Assembly: GCF_022846655.1 (NCBI RefSeq)
Contig: NZ_AP025667.1
Coordinates: 4,067,001-4,131,000 of the forward strand
Direction of reading: 5' to 3'
Source: Streptomyces seoulensis
Lineage (GTDB): Bacteria; Actinomycetota; Actinomycetes; Streptomycetales; Streptomycetaceae
Length of the DNA stretch: 64,000 nucleotides
Part shown: one piece after another, positions 7,424 to 16,031 of the stretch
Layout: every line of letters starts with the position of its first letter
How positions within the stretch are numbered: position 1 is the first letter of the stretch
Program-made: the position numbers and the translations under genes
The notes under the pieces: generated by a model
What the model was told of the DNA's origin: nothing
Seen by the model: only the letters and a program-made list of their open reading frames with translations
Databases searched by the model: none

Positions 7424-9508
7424 TCACTCGGAGCCCTCCTCGCCCCCCGCCGTATCCACCTCGGCCCAGATCGTCTTCCCGCCCCCGCTCTCGTACCGCG
7501 TCCCCCAGCGGTCCGCGAGTTGGGAGACGATGAACAGGCCACGGCCTCCCTCGTCGCCTTCCTGTGCGTGGCGTAGCAGGGGGGCGTTGCCGCCGCCGTC
7601 GGAGACCTCGATGGTGAGGGCCTGGTCGAAGATGAGGCGGAGGCGGGCGGGAGGGGCGCCGTGGCGGACGGCGTTGCCCGCGAACTCGCTGACGATGAGC
7701 TGGCCGTTGAAGCGGGTCTCCTCGTCCAGCCCCCACTCGCGCAGGTGTTGCTCGCAGCAGGCGCGGGCGGCCTCCGCCGCCTGGGGTCCGTCGGGCAGCG
7801 AGAGGGTCGCCACGCGCTCGCCGGGGAAGGCCATGACCCGGCAGACCAGCACCTGCGCCTCGATCGCGCGCGGGTGGGAGGTGAGCAGGGCGGCCAGTTC
7901 GTCGCAGAGGGCCCGCGGGTCCACGCCGTCGGAACCGGGGAGCCGGTCCAGGGCCTTTCGCAGCAGGCCGGGGACGGCGCCGGGGTCGTCGGTGAGTCCG
8001 GGGGTGTGCAGGATCAGCAGCGAATCGGGCGGGACGGCGGCGGTGACGGACGGGATCGGTTCGGCCGGTCCGCCGAGGCAGGGGCCCTCGGGGGTGGCGA
8101 TGGTGTCGACGGTGCGGTCGGGGCGGACGAGGACGACCTCGGGCCCGCCCGCCCGCGCGACGGTGACCTCGCACGACAGCGGGTCCCACTCGGCGTACGT
8201 GCACCCGGCCCGCAACGGGGTCCGCGCCGTCTTCTCCTCGCGCTGCGCAGCGCTCCGGTCGCGGGCCAGGGTGGCGGTGGTACGGCTCAGCCGAGCCAGC
8301 AGCTCCCCCGGCTGGAGGTCGAGCGTGGCGAGGGAGCGGCCGGCCGTCCTCAGCTCGCCCATGGTGGTGGCCGTCCGTACGCCGAACCCGGTGACCTGAC
8401 CGACGGCGAGCCCGGTACGGGCCCCCGACAGCGGCATCACGTCGAACCAGCCGCCCCCGCTCTCCTCCCCCGGCAGCCGGAGGTCCGCGATGTCGAGCGC
8501 GGCCCCGGTCGGCGGGTGCCTCGGAAGCAGCGAGTGCTGGATGGCCAGCGCGATGGTGTGCTCGCGGTGGAAACTCCGGGCGTGGTCCAGGCACCGCGCG
8601 GTGTGCGCGCAGACCTTCTCCACGAGGGCGATGTCCTCGCGGGAGAACGGGGCCGGTGTCTCGCCCCGGTAGAGAAGCAGCATGCCGAGTACGGTCCCCT
8701 GGCGCGTGATCGGGGCGGCGAGCAGCGCGTGCGCTCCGGCCTCCCGCAGCAGCCGTCCGATCGCGGGCTCGGAGTCCAGCCAGCGGGTGTCGGCCACGAG
8801 GTCGGTGGCCCGCGGCGCCCGGGCGGCCAGGAGCGGGGCGAAGGGCCGCTGGTCCGCGGGCCAGACGTGGCCGTTCCCGGCAGCGCCGCTGCACGCGATC
8901 GGGCACAGCGGTTCGAGGTGGTGCCGGGCCAGCGGCGGGGGTTCGCCCTGGGTGAGGTGTTCGGCGAGGGCGATGACCACGGTGTCGGCGGCGGAGGGGA
9001 CGAGCGCCTCGGCCAGCTCGGTGCAGGTGGTGTCGTGGTCGAGGGTGTCCCCCACCTCGTTCTGGATGGCCGCCAGTCGCCGCAGCGGGTCGGCGCCGGA
9101 GTCGTCCGCCTCGTCGGGGGTGACGTCGGCGATGGTGCAGATGAGCCCGGAACCCTCCTTGTCGGGGGCCATCGGGAAGAGCGAGAGGGACAGGGTCCTG
9201 GAGCCCCCGTGGAGGTTCTGGCGGGTGCGCACCAGCCGGTTCAGGGAGGCGACGCCGCTGGTACGCACCTCGCGCGCGTGTTCCGTCTCGGCCTCGGGGT
9301 CGCGTAGCGGAAGCACGTCGGTGAGCACCTGGCCGGTGGGGTCGGTGCCGGACAGCAGGCGGTGCGCGGACTCGTTGCAGTCGGTGACGCGCAGCTCGTC
9401 GTCGAGGACGCAGATCGCCAGGGGCGAGACGGCCAGGGCCTCGCAGGCCACGCGCATGGCCTCGGGGCAGGTCTCAAGGGTCCGCTCGCGTCGGGCGTCG
9501 CCTTCCAT
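7424..9508 (-). CDS. PAS-GAF-PP2C(SpoIIE)-HATPase regulatory protein with degenerate phosphatase domain
   Basis: A 694-residue multidomain regulator. A PAS domain (about 15-130, ICVLDDELRVTDCN) is followed by GAF (about 150-310), a SpoIIE-type PP2C domain (about 335-550) and a C-terminal RsbW-like HATPase (about 560-690). The ATPase keeps its N box (NAVRHG), G1 Asp (VSDGGGN) and G2 (GGRGLFIV). The PP2C part lacks its metal-binding acids: GGDW reads GGGW, GDVxGHG reads GQVTGFG, YTDG reads HTPG and the final DD reads EA. It is therefore probably a pseudophosphatase joined to an active anti-sigma-type kinase. The start at 9508 has GGGGAGG 4 bases upstream. It belongs to partner-switching control of sigma factors; the partner is not in view. 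Confidence 0.85.
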   Translation of the reverse strand: MEGDARRERTLETCPEAMRVACEALAVSPLAICVLDDELRVTDCNESAHRLLSGTDPTGQVLTDVLPLRDPEAETEHAREVRTSGVASLNRLVRTRQNLHGGSRTLSLSLFPMAPDKEGSGLICTIADVTPDEADDSGADPLRRLAAIQNEVGDTLDHDTTCTELAEALVPSAADTVVIALAEHLTQGEPPPLARHHLEPLCPIACSGAAGNGHVWPADQRPFAPLLAARAPRATDLVADTRWLDSEPAIGRLLREAGAHALLAAPITRQGTVLGMLLLYRGETPAPFSREDIALVEKVCAHTARCLDHARSFHREHTIALAIQHSLLPRHPPTGAALDIADLRLPGEESGGGWFDVMPLSGARTGLAVGQVTGFGVRTATTMGELRTAGRSLATLDLQPGELLARLSRTTATLARDRSAAQREEKTARTPLRAGCTYAEWDPLSCEVTVARAGGPEVVLVRPDRTVDTIATPEGPCLGGPAEPIPSVTAAVPPDSLLILHTPGLTDDPGAVPGLLRKALDRLPGSDGVDPRALCDELAALLTSHPRAIEAQVLVCRVMAFPGERVATLSLPDGPQAAEAARACCEQHLREWGLDEETRFNGQLIVSEFAGNAVRHGAPPARLRLIFDQALTIEVSDGGGNAPLLRHAQEGDEGGRGLFIVSQLADRWGTRYESGGGKTIWAEVDTAGGEEGSE

Positions 9509-9566
9509 GGCACCTCCCCAACCAGCATGCGCAACACGCTGGCGGGGCGCATTCCGGGGGCATGAC

Positions 9567-9598
9567 TCCGCCCCGGCGATCACCTTCGCCGGGGCGGA
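9567..9598 (-). terminator. Terminator of the GntR-ABC transporter operon
   Basis: A perfect 12-bp stem (TCCGCCCCGGCG with its complement at 9587-9598) with an 8-base loop, 12 bases past the permease stop. Confidence 0.65.
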
Positions 9599-9610
9599 AC
9601 CGCGTCCGGA

Positions 9611-10516
9611 TCAGGCCGTGCGGCGGCGGATGACACGAAAGGCGGTCAGGGTCAGCAGGGCCGCGGCCGCGAGGACCAGGGCGCTGGAGGCGAGCTGGTA
9701 CGGCCAGTAGTCGCCGGGGGTGAGGGCGTTGGTGAGGTAGGCGTCCTGGGGCAGGGCGTCGTAGAACATGAGGCCGAATACGCCGCCGGGGTGGAATCCG
9801 TGGACCTTGGAGAGGACCGGGAGGTCGAGCAGCAGCATCGCGCGGGAGCGGACGAGTACGGCGGCCACCAGCCAGGTCAGCAGCGGGGCGGCGAGAAGGG
9901 TGGGCCAGAGGCGGCGCAGATACGTGCCGGTCAGGGCACCGGCCGCGACGCCGAGGAGGACGTACGCGACGGTGACGGGGCCGATCGTGTAGTACGCGTT
10001 CTGCCGCTCGGCCCCGTAGGTGAGCAGGTTGAGGCCGAAGGCGTGCACGACGCTCATCCGGTACAGCGCCACCAGCGGGACGGTCAGCACCACGAAGATC
10101 GCCGCCAGGGTCGCCCAGCGGACGCCGAACCAGCGCCGGGGGGTGACCGTCTGGGTGAGGGCGAGGACCACACGCCGGGTCTCCCATTCACGTGCGGTCA
10201 GCACACCGGTGAGGAGCGCGGCGGCCAGGGCCGGCTGGAAGGCGAGCATGGCGCCGTCGTCCATGAGTTTCGCCGTCATGGTGTGGGCGTCATCCGCATA
10301 GCGCCCGAAGTGGTACGCCTCGCTGCCGACGTGGTTCCGCAGCGCGACGGCGTCGGCCCAGCCGTAGTAGTGGTACACGACCTGGACGCCGATGCGCAGG
10401 GCCAGCAGCAGGAGGATCGCACCGGCGACCCGGTACTGGCGCAGGGCGATCGCCGCGAGGGGCCGGAGACGGCCGGGCCGGGGAGACGTCGGGGCGGCGG
10501 CGATGGCGGCGCTCAT
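9611..10516 (-). CDS. ABC transporter permease
   Basis: A 301-residue membrane protein with six hydrophobic helices. The first is IAGAILLLLALRIGVQVVY-like after a cytoplasmic N-terminus, and a large extracellular loop follows. It resembles ABC-2/YtrC-type permeases paired with GntR-YtrA regulators. Its ATG overlaps the stop of the ATPase gene by four bases (ATGA), so the two are translationally coupled. Such systems usually export peptides or antibiotics, or answer cell-wall stress; the substrate is unknown. Confidence 0.75.
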   Translation of the reverse strand: MSAAIAAAPTSPRPGRLRPLAAIALRQYRVAGAILLLLALRIGVQVVYHYYGWADAVALRNHVGSEAYHFGRYADDAHTMTAKLMDDGAMLAFQPALAAALLTGVLTAREWETRRVVLALTQTVTPRRWFGVRWATLAAIFVVLTVPLVALYRMSVVHAFGLNLLTYGAERQNAYYTIGPVTVAYVLLGVAAGALTGTYLRRLWPTLLAAPLLTWLVAAVLVRSRAMLLLDLPVLSKVHGFHPGGVFGLMFYDALPQDAYLTNALTPGDYWPYQLASSALVLAAAALLTLTAFRVIRRRTA

Positions 10517-11418
10517 GCGGCGGTGTCCTTGCGAGGCGGTATCGAGGCGGGAAGGGACGAGCCGGTGAGGTGGGCGAGCACCAGCTCCTCCACGGAGGGT
10601 GACCGCACCTCCCAGTCGGCGGGGAGCGGCCCCGCGCGGCGGATCAGGGCGGTGTTGCCGCGCCCGGCGGGACGGGACTCGACGACGGCATGACCGGCGA
10701 GCTGCTCGGCGCCGCCCGCGAAGGCCACCACGGCATGGGCGTCGGTCAGTTCGTCCATGTCGCCGCACAGCCGGGTCGTACCCGCGTCGAGCAGCAGCAG
10801 GTGGTCGCAGACGTCGGTCAGCTCGGACAGGATGTGCGAGGACATGATCACCGTGGCGCCGGTGTCGGCGACGTGCGCCATGAGCAGGCCCATCAGTTCC
10901 TGCCGGGCGAGCACGTCCAGGTCCGCCATCGGCTCGTCGAGCAGCAGCAGGTCGGCCCGCTTGCCGAGGGCGAGGGCCAGGGCGATCCGGGTGCGCTCGC
11001 CGCCGGACAGGTTGCCGATACGGTCGCCCTTGCCGAAGCGGGAGGGGTCGGCGAACCGCTCCGCCAGTTCCGCGTCCCAGTTGCCCTCGTTGAGCCGCGC
11101 GCCCAGGCGCAGCGTCTCGGCGACGGTGAACCGGGGGAACAGCGGCCGGTCCTGCGCCAGGTAGGAGACCTGTGGATTGCCGACGCGGGTGGGCCGGCCG
11201 AAGACCTCCACGCTGCCGGAGGTGGGACGCCGCAGCCCGGCCGCCAGTTCCAGCAGGGTCGACTTGCCCGCGCCGTTCGGTCCGACGAGCGCGCAGACGA
11301 CCCCGGCGGGGACGGCGAAGGTGCAGCCGCCGAGCGCGTCCGGACCACTGCGCCGGTATCTCCTGGTGACGCCGTCCGCGGCGAGCGCCGCTTCAGGACT
11401 GCTGGTGGGGAACGACAT
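10513..11418 (-). CDS. ABC transporter ATP-binding protein
   Basis: A 301-residue ATPase with Walker A GPNGAGKST, Q loop SYLAQDRPLF, signature LSGGERTR, Walker B LLLLDEP and switch His in SSHILSE. It energises the permease encoded next. The ATG at 11418 follows GAAGGAAC and overlaps the end of the GntR gene by 26 bases. All three genes form one operon from 11818 down to 9611. Confidence 0.9.
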   Translation of the reverse strand: MSFPTSSPEAALAADGVTRRYRRSGPDALGGCTFAVPAGVVCALVGPNGAGKSTLLELAAGLRRPTSGSVEVFGRPTRVGNPQVSYLAQDRPLFPRFTVAETLRLGARLNEGNWDAELAERFADPSRFGKGDRIGNLSGGERTRIALALALGKRADLLLLDEPMADLDVLARQELMGLLMAHVADTGATVIMSSHILSELTDVCDHLLLLDAGTTRLCGDMDELTDAHAVVAFAGGAEQLAGHAVVESRPAGRGNTALIRRAGPLPADWEVRSPSVEELVLAHLTGSSLPASIPPRKDTAA

Positions 11419-11818
11419 CGGGTTCCTTCGATGAGTACTTCGACGAGTAGAGGTCTTCGAGGACGGCGGTGAACAGCGCGGCGAGGTCCTCGCGCTCCAG
11501 CCCCGCCGCACGGGCCCGCCCGGCCACCTCCGCCAGCTCCGCCCGCCAGGGTGAGTCGCCGGAGGAGGCGCCCAGCGTGCCGGTGATGAACGTCCCGTGC
11601 CTGCGCCGAGTCTCGACCAGGCCCTGGGACTCCAGCTCGCGGTACGCCTTGAGCACGGTGTTCGGGTTGAGCGCGGTCGCCTCCACGACCGCACGCGCGG
11701 TCGGCAGACGGTCACCGGGTTCCAACTGGCCCAGCCGGAGCGCCTGTTGGACCTGCTGGACGATCTGGACGTAGCTGGGTACCCCACTGGACCGGTCGAT
11801 CCGGAAGGCGAACGCCAC
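11393..11818 (-). CDS. GntR-family regulator, YtrA subfamily
   Basis: A 141-residue repressor. The N-terminal winged helix-turn-helix has the GntR pattern (IDRSSGVPSYVQIVQQV, LPTARAVVEATALNPNTVLKAY, RRRHGTFI). The short C-terminal part is the YtrA-type two-helix dimerisation region. YtrA regulators are normally encoded first in the operon of the ABC transporter they control, as here. The GTG start has only a weak ribosome site. The regulator probably represses its own operon; the ligand is unknown. Confidence 0.88.
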   Translation of the reverse strand: MAFAFRIDRSSGVPSYVQIVQQVQQALRLGQLEPGDRLPTARAVVEATALNPNTVLKAYRELESQGLVETRRRHGTFITGTLGASSGDSPWRAELAEVAGRARAAGLEREDLAALFTAVLEDLYSSKYSSKEPDVVPHQQS

Positions 11819-11853
11819 GAGTGAACCCCGCTTTCAACCAATGAACTAGTGGA

Positions 11854-11883
11854 ATGATGCATTGAGTGTTCCGGGCACGTCAA
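11854..11883 (-). promoter_or_regulatory. Candidate promoter and operator of the GntR-ABC operon
   Basis: On the minus strand -35 TTGACG (11878-11883) and -10 CATCAT (11854-11859) are spaced by 18 bases. Downstream of it the AT-rich tract 11838-11866 holds ACTAGT and a spaced CAATG/CATTG inverted repeat, a likely binding place for the YtrA-type regulator. This is inference from position and composition. Confidence 0.4.
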
Positions 11884-11996
11884 GGCCCGTCTTGACGGCG
11901 ATGCGCCGGGCCCCTGAATGGGTGGGTGCGCTCGCCCGCGGCATGGCCTTGGGGAAGGGTGGGCGGGGCCGAGTGTCACCGCGAGGGAGTCGCCGC

Positions 11997-13886
11997 ATGG
12001 CCGGGAGCAGCGCCGCAGAACCCAGTATCAGCAGGGGCAACGCCGAGATCGGCGAGCGCTGTCCCCTCGACGACACGCGGGACTTCGAGGACGTGCGCCG
12101 GGGCTTCGTCGGCACCGCCGAGGAGACCGTGGTGCGCGGCGACGACGGCGAGGTGTGGGACCTGGAGGCGTACGGGTTCCTCGACCGGGACTGCCCGCCC
12201 ACCGCCAACCCCAGCCTGTGGCGCCAGAGCCGGCTGGCGGCCCAGCACGGCCTGTTCGAGGTGACCGAGGGCGTTTACCAGGTCCGGGGCTTCGACCTGT
12301 CCAACATGACGATCGTCGAGGGCGACAGGGGGGTGCTGGTGATCGACCCCCTCATCAGTACGGAGACGGCCGCGGCGGCGCTCGCGCTGTACCGCCGTCA
12401 CCGCGGGGACCGTCCGGTCACCGGTGTGCTGTACACACATAGCCACGTCGACCACTTCGGGGGCGTCCGGGGTGTGCTCAGCGACGAGGACGTGGCCGCC
12501 GGGGTACCGGTCATCGCCCCCAAGGGCTTCCTGGAGCACGCGGTCAGCGAGAACGTCTACGCCGGTACGGCCATGGGGCGCCGGGCCGCCTACATGTACG
12601 GGGCCGCCCTGCCCACCGGTGAGCGCGGGCAGATCGGCGCCGGGCTCGGGCAGACCACGTCCACCGGAACGGTCACCTTGATCCCGCCCACCCTGTATGT
12701 CACGCACACCGGGCAGACCGAATCGGTGGATGGCATCCCTATGGTCTTCCAGCTCACGCCGGGCACCGAGGCCCCGGCCGAGCTGAACATCCACTTCCCT
12801 GACCGCGCGGCGCTGTGCATGGCGGAGAACGCCACCCACAACCTGCATAACCTGCTCACCCTGCGCGGTGCCCAGGTGCGCAACCCACATGTGTGGGCGC
12901 ACTACCTCACCGAGGCGATCCAGTTGTTCGCCCCACATGTGGACGTGGCCTTCGCCTCCCACCACTGGCCGACGTGGGGACGGGACCGCGTCCTCACGTT
13001 CCTGTCCGAACAGCGGGACCTGTACGCCTACCTGCACGACCAGACCCTGCGCATGCTCAACGAGGGCATGACACCGCTGGAGATCGCCGAGGCCATGCGG
13101 ATGCCCCCGGCCCTGGAACGCGCCTGGCACACCCATGGCTACTACGGGTCGGTCAGCCACAACGCCAAGGCGGTCTACCAGCACTATCTCGGCTGGTTCG
13201 ACGGCAACCCCGCCCACCTGTGGGAGCACCCCCCGGTAGAGGCCGCCACCCGTTACGTCGATTTCATGGGCGGCGCCAACACCGTGCTGCGCCGCGCCCG
13301 CGAGTCCTACGCTTCAGGTGACTTCCGCTGGGTCGTCCAGGTCGTCAACCACGTCCTCTTCGCCGACCCCGACAACGCCGAGGCACGTGCCCTCCAGGCG
13401 GACGCCCTCGAACAGCTCGGCTACGGCAGTGAGAACGGCACCTGGCGCAACTTCTACCTCACCGGTGCCCTCGAACTCCGCGAAGGCCCCGTCGGCACCC
13501 CCACGGTGGCCGCCTCCCCCGACATCATGCGCGCGCTTCCCCTGAGCCAGCTCCTCGACTCCCTCGCGATCCGGGTCGACGGCCCGCGAAGCTGGGACGC
13601 CGATTTGGCCATCCGGTTCCGGCTGAGCGACGGCGACCCGGTATCCCTCCGCCTGCGCAACGGCGTCCTGATCCACACCGCCGGCACGACGCCCGGCGAG
13701 CGGGCCCCCGACACGGAGATCACCCTCTCGGAGACCGACCTCCGGGCGCTCCTCCTCGGGGCCGCGTCCCTGACCGACCTCGCCGCCGATGGCCGCGCCG
13801 AGACCACCGGCGACCCGGACAAGCCGGCTGAGCTGTTCAGCTACCTCAGCGCGCCGGACCCGGACTTCGCCATCGTGACGCCGTGA
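11997..13886 (+). CDS. Alkyl sulfatase, metallo-beta-lactamase fold with SCP2-like C-terminus
   Basis: A 629-residue enzyme of the linear alkyl sulfatase (BDS1/SdsA1) group. The metallo-beta-lactamase domain has the di-zinc motif THSHVDHFGG, and MAENATHNLHNL supplies further metal ligands. An alpha-helical dimerisation domain follows (SHNAKAVYQHYLGWFDGNP), then an SCP2-like C-terminal domain (from about residue 510) thought to bind the alkyl chain. It cleaves alkyl sulfates such as SDS to alcohol and sulfate. No export signal is seen in this reading, so it is probably cytoplasmic. The ATG at 11997 is preceded by GAGGGAG. It is divergent from the GntR operon and its 3' end overlaps the next, convergent gene by 41 bases. 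Confidence 0.88.
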   Translation: MAGSSAAEPSISRGNAEIGERCPLDDTRDFEDVRRGFVGTAEETVVRGDDGEVWDLEAYGFLDRDCPPTANPSLWRQSRLAAQHGLFEVTEGVYQVRGFDLSNMTIVEGDRGVLVIDPLISTETAAAALALYRRHRGDRPVTGVLYTHSHVDHFGGVRGVLSDEDVAAGVPVIAPKGFLEHAVSENVYAGTAMGRRAAYMYGAALPTGERGQIGAGLGQTTSTGTVTLIPPTLYVTHTGQTESVDGIPMVFQLTPGTEAPAELNIHFPDRAALCMAENATHNLHNLLTLRGAQVRNPHVWAHYLTEAIQLFAPHVDVAFASHHWPTWGRDRVLTFLSEQRDLYAYLHDQTLRMLNEGMTPLEIAEAMRMPPALERAWHTHGYYGSVSHNAKAVYQHYLGWFDGNPAHLWEHPPVEAATRYVDFMGGANTVLRRARESYASGDFRWVVQVVNHVLFADPDNAEARALQADALEQLGYGSENGTWRNFYLTGALELREGPVGTPTVAASPDIMRALPLSQLLDSLAIRVDGPRSWDADLAIRFRLSDGDPVSLRLRNGVLIHTAGTTPGERAPDTEITLSETDLRALLLGAASLTDLAADGRAETTGDPDKPAELFSYLSAPDPDFAIVTP

Positions 13887-14400
13887 GCGGAGTGCCGTCC
13901 GCGGTGAACGCGTGGTGGAAGGTGAAGGCGTGCGGCGAGGAGCCGTGGTCCTGGAGGTGTTCCAGTGCGGAGACCCCCTCCTGCCAGGTGGGCGTCACGT
14001 CGTCGGAGACCCACCAGAGGACGTAGTTCGGGTGCCCCGTCCTCTCGAACCAGTCGTAACGCCTGTTCAGGGCCTCGCGGTGCAGGCCGGCATAGATGGC
14101 GTCGAAGGCGGGGCGCAGGTCGGTCCAGAGGGAGAGGGTGGCGGCGAGGGCGGTGGTCTCCGCCGTACGGCCCTTGGCGTACCAGGCCGGTACGGCGAAC
14201 TCTCCCCACGCACCCCAGTCCGCGCCGAACAGCTCTCCCTGGTCGCCGTCCGCCGGTTCGGCATGAGCGAGGTATCCGGGGTGCCGGCTGATCTTCCGGT
14301 AGACGGCCGCACCGATGTCGTAGAACTCGCGCGTGAGTGGTGCGGGGTCGGCGAGAGGTGACTTCAGAACGCCGAATGTGTACAGGGCTAGCTGGGGCAT
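13846..14400 (-). CDS. DUF3291 family protein
   Basis: A 184-residue protein with the DUF3291 plan: LALYTFGVLKSPLADP at the start, then ISRHPGYLAHAE, a Trp-rich middle (WGAWGEFAVPAWY, YDWFERTGHPNYVLWWV), and HAFTFHHAFTADG near the end. The fold resembles dimeric alpha-beta barrel monooxygenase-like proteins; no function is established. The ATG has GGGAGAG nearby. It converges on and overlaps the alkyl sulfatase gene. Confidence 0.8.
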   Translation of the reverse strand: MPQLALYTFGVLKSPLADPAPLTREFYDIGAAVYRKISRHPGYLAHAEPADGDQGELFGADWGAWGEFAVPAWYAKGRTAETTALAATLSLWTDLRPAFDAIYAGLHREALNRRYDWFERTGHPNYVLWWVSDDVTPTWQEGVSALEHLQDHGSSPHAFTFHHAFTADGTPLTASRWRSPGPAR

Positions 14401-14487
14401 GCGTCTCTCCCTGGGCCGAAGACCAGGTGAAGGTAGCGGCCGCTGCGGACCCTGTCGAAGTTGCGTTTTCCCGGCCCAAGTGGCCTG

Positions 14488-15090
14488 CTAGCGGCGTCGG
14501 TTCAGCACCCCGACGAGCTTCGCCAGATCCGCCGCCCCCTCCGCGTCATCCGCGTACCGGGTGACCTGGAGGGGCCCGACCTCCGGGAGGACGACGCCCT
14601 CTCGGGCCAGGACGTGGACCAGGGTCAGCAGGGCCGCGCGGGCGTTGCCGTCGGCGAAGGGGTGGAAGAAGGCCACGTCGAGGTACGCACGGGCCGCGCG
14701 GGCCGACAGCGGAAGCTCCGAGGTGGTCGCCTCGCGCAGGCAAGCGTCGAAGTCGGCCCGGGTGTGCGCGGTCAGGGCGTACCGCTCGCGGCCACCCTTC
14801 GCGTAGGCGTCTCCCAAGCGGAACGGCGCTTCCCCGCCCAGGACTTCACGCTGCCACCCCGACAACAGTGTGAAGTCGAGCGGAGCACCCCGCACCGCAT
14901 CGGCTCGCGCCAAGGCGTACGCGGCCAGCAGACACTCCGCCCGGCCGGAGTCCCGTAGCCGGACCGGACCTGCACACCACGCCCGGAACCCGTCAGTCAC
15001 GGGCAACCTCCTTCGCAGGGACGGCGCTTGATCCCACGCCGCCTCTTTCCGCACCCGCAGCCACATCGCCAGACTGTCAGCCCCGGTCAT
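14488..15090 (-). CDS. Fic/Doc family protein
   Basis: A 200-residue Fic-fold protein. The active loop reads HPFADGNARA, close to the canonical HPFx(D/E)GN(G/K)R; the His, Asp, Gly, Asn and Arg needed for AMP transfer are all there, with Ala at the variable position. Helices before it (SARAARAYLDVAFF) and after it (LLTLVHVLAREGVVL) fit. Fic enzymes add AMP or other groups to target proteins and often act as toxins. No inhibitory (S/T)xxxE(G/N) helix is evident here or in the neighbour. The start overlaps the end of the upstream gene by 14 bases, so the two are probably coupled. Confidence 0.75.
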   Translation of the reverse strand: MTGADSLAMWLRVRKEAAWDQAPSLRRRLPVTDGFRAWCAGPVRLRDSGRAECLLAAYALARADAVRGAPLDFTLLSGWQREVLGGEAPFRLGDAYAKGGRERYALTAHTRADFDACLREATTSELPLSARAARAYLDVAFFHPFADGNARAALLTLVHVLAREGVVLPEVGPLQVTRYADDAEGAADLAKLVGVLNRRR

Positions 15091-15907
15091 GGAAGTTCTC
15101 CAGCTCCTCCCGCTCCCGGTGATCCCGGTAGGGCGCATGGCCGGTCAGGTCGACGGCCAAGTCCTCGCCGACGGACTCGATCACCGCCCGCCCGGGATCG
15201 GTCCAGCTCTTGAACCGCCCTCCGATCGCCCGTTCCACCGCCTGGTCGGCCTCGGCCCAGTCCATGCCCATGGAGGTGAGGAACCAGCCGAGGCTCCGCG
15301 CGGCCTGCCCGTACCAGCCACCCTCCGCGCCCGAGTCCAGGGCCATGGTCACCAGCCGGACGCTCGCCCGCTCCAGGTGCCAACTCCGTTCCTCGGGAGA
15401 GATGTTCGGCGGCGGAGCCAACTCCCCGAACCGCCGGGCCATCGCCTCGAGCCACCGGCGCCACTCCAGCAGTGCGCCCACGACGCGGGTCGCGGTCTCG
15501 TCCGGGGTCGTCACCGAGCTGGTGGGGGTGACCCAGCTACCGATGGGGCCGCCGTACCGGTAGCACCAGTCCCACCCCTCGGCCCAAATCCCGTAGCGGT
15601 CACGGACGATGGCGTCGATCTGGCGCGCGCACCATCGTTCCGCCTCCCAGAGCCCCACTCTCCCGGAGAGCACAGGCGGCACCCATTCCCGTACCAGCGC
15701 GCGGAGTTGGGCCTCCTCGTCCGCGTCCCAGACGAACGGGTGACGCGCCGGATCGAAGTCGGCCCAGTTCCGCATGCTCGTGGGGGGCGGTACCAGGTTC
15801 TCGGGGAAGGGCAGGGTGTCCCGGTTGTACGTCAGCGTCGGCCCGCTTTCTCTGTGCACTGCGATCAACGCACCAGTCTCGGCCAGGGCCATCGGGTTGG
15901 CGAACAC
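15077..15907 (-). CDS. Unrecognised protein coupled to the Fic gene
   Basis: A 276-residue soluble protein I do not recognise. It is rich in Trp and acidic residues (MRNWADFDPARHPFVW, WAEGWDWCYRYG), has no signal or membrane segment, and ends in a charged helix (REREELENFHDRG). The last 14 bases overlap the start of the Fic gene, the layout of a toxin-antitoxin or enzyme-partner pair. It may be the Fic target, adaptor or antitoxin; that is inference from arrangement only. An alternative ATG lies at 15892. Confidence 0.6.
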   Translation of the reverse strand: MFANPMALAETGALIAVHRESGPTLTYNRDTLPFPENLVPPPTSMRNWADFDPARHPFVWDADEEAQLRALVREWVPPVLSGRVGLWEAERWCARQIDAIVRDRYGIWAEGWDWCYRYGGPIGSWVTPTSSVTTPDETATRVVGALLEWRRWLEAMARRFGELAPPPNISPEERSWHLERASVRLVTMALDSGAEGGWYGQAARSLGWFLTSMGMDWAEADQAVERAIGGRFKSWTDPGRAVIESVGEDLAVDLTGHAPYRDHREREELENFHDRG

Positions 15908-16031
15908 TTATTCGCGTCTGACAACCTTCGGATGACCCTTGAGCCCATATAGCCGACCGGGACATCCCCCGGCCGACGCCCTGCGCCACGCTGGTGGTGC
16001 GGGCCGGGCCGAGATTCACCGGGAGGAAGCC

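Noticed and set aside
12880..12945. CACATGTG words inside the alkyl sulfatase gene resembling the repeat at 17949
   Set aside because: They are single words encoding conserved residues with no 15-base periodicity.
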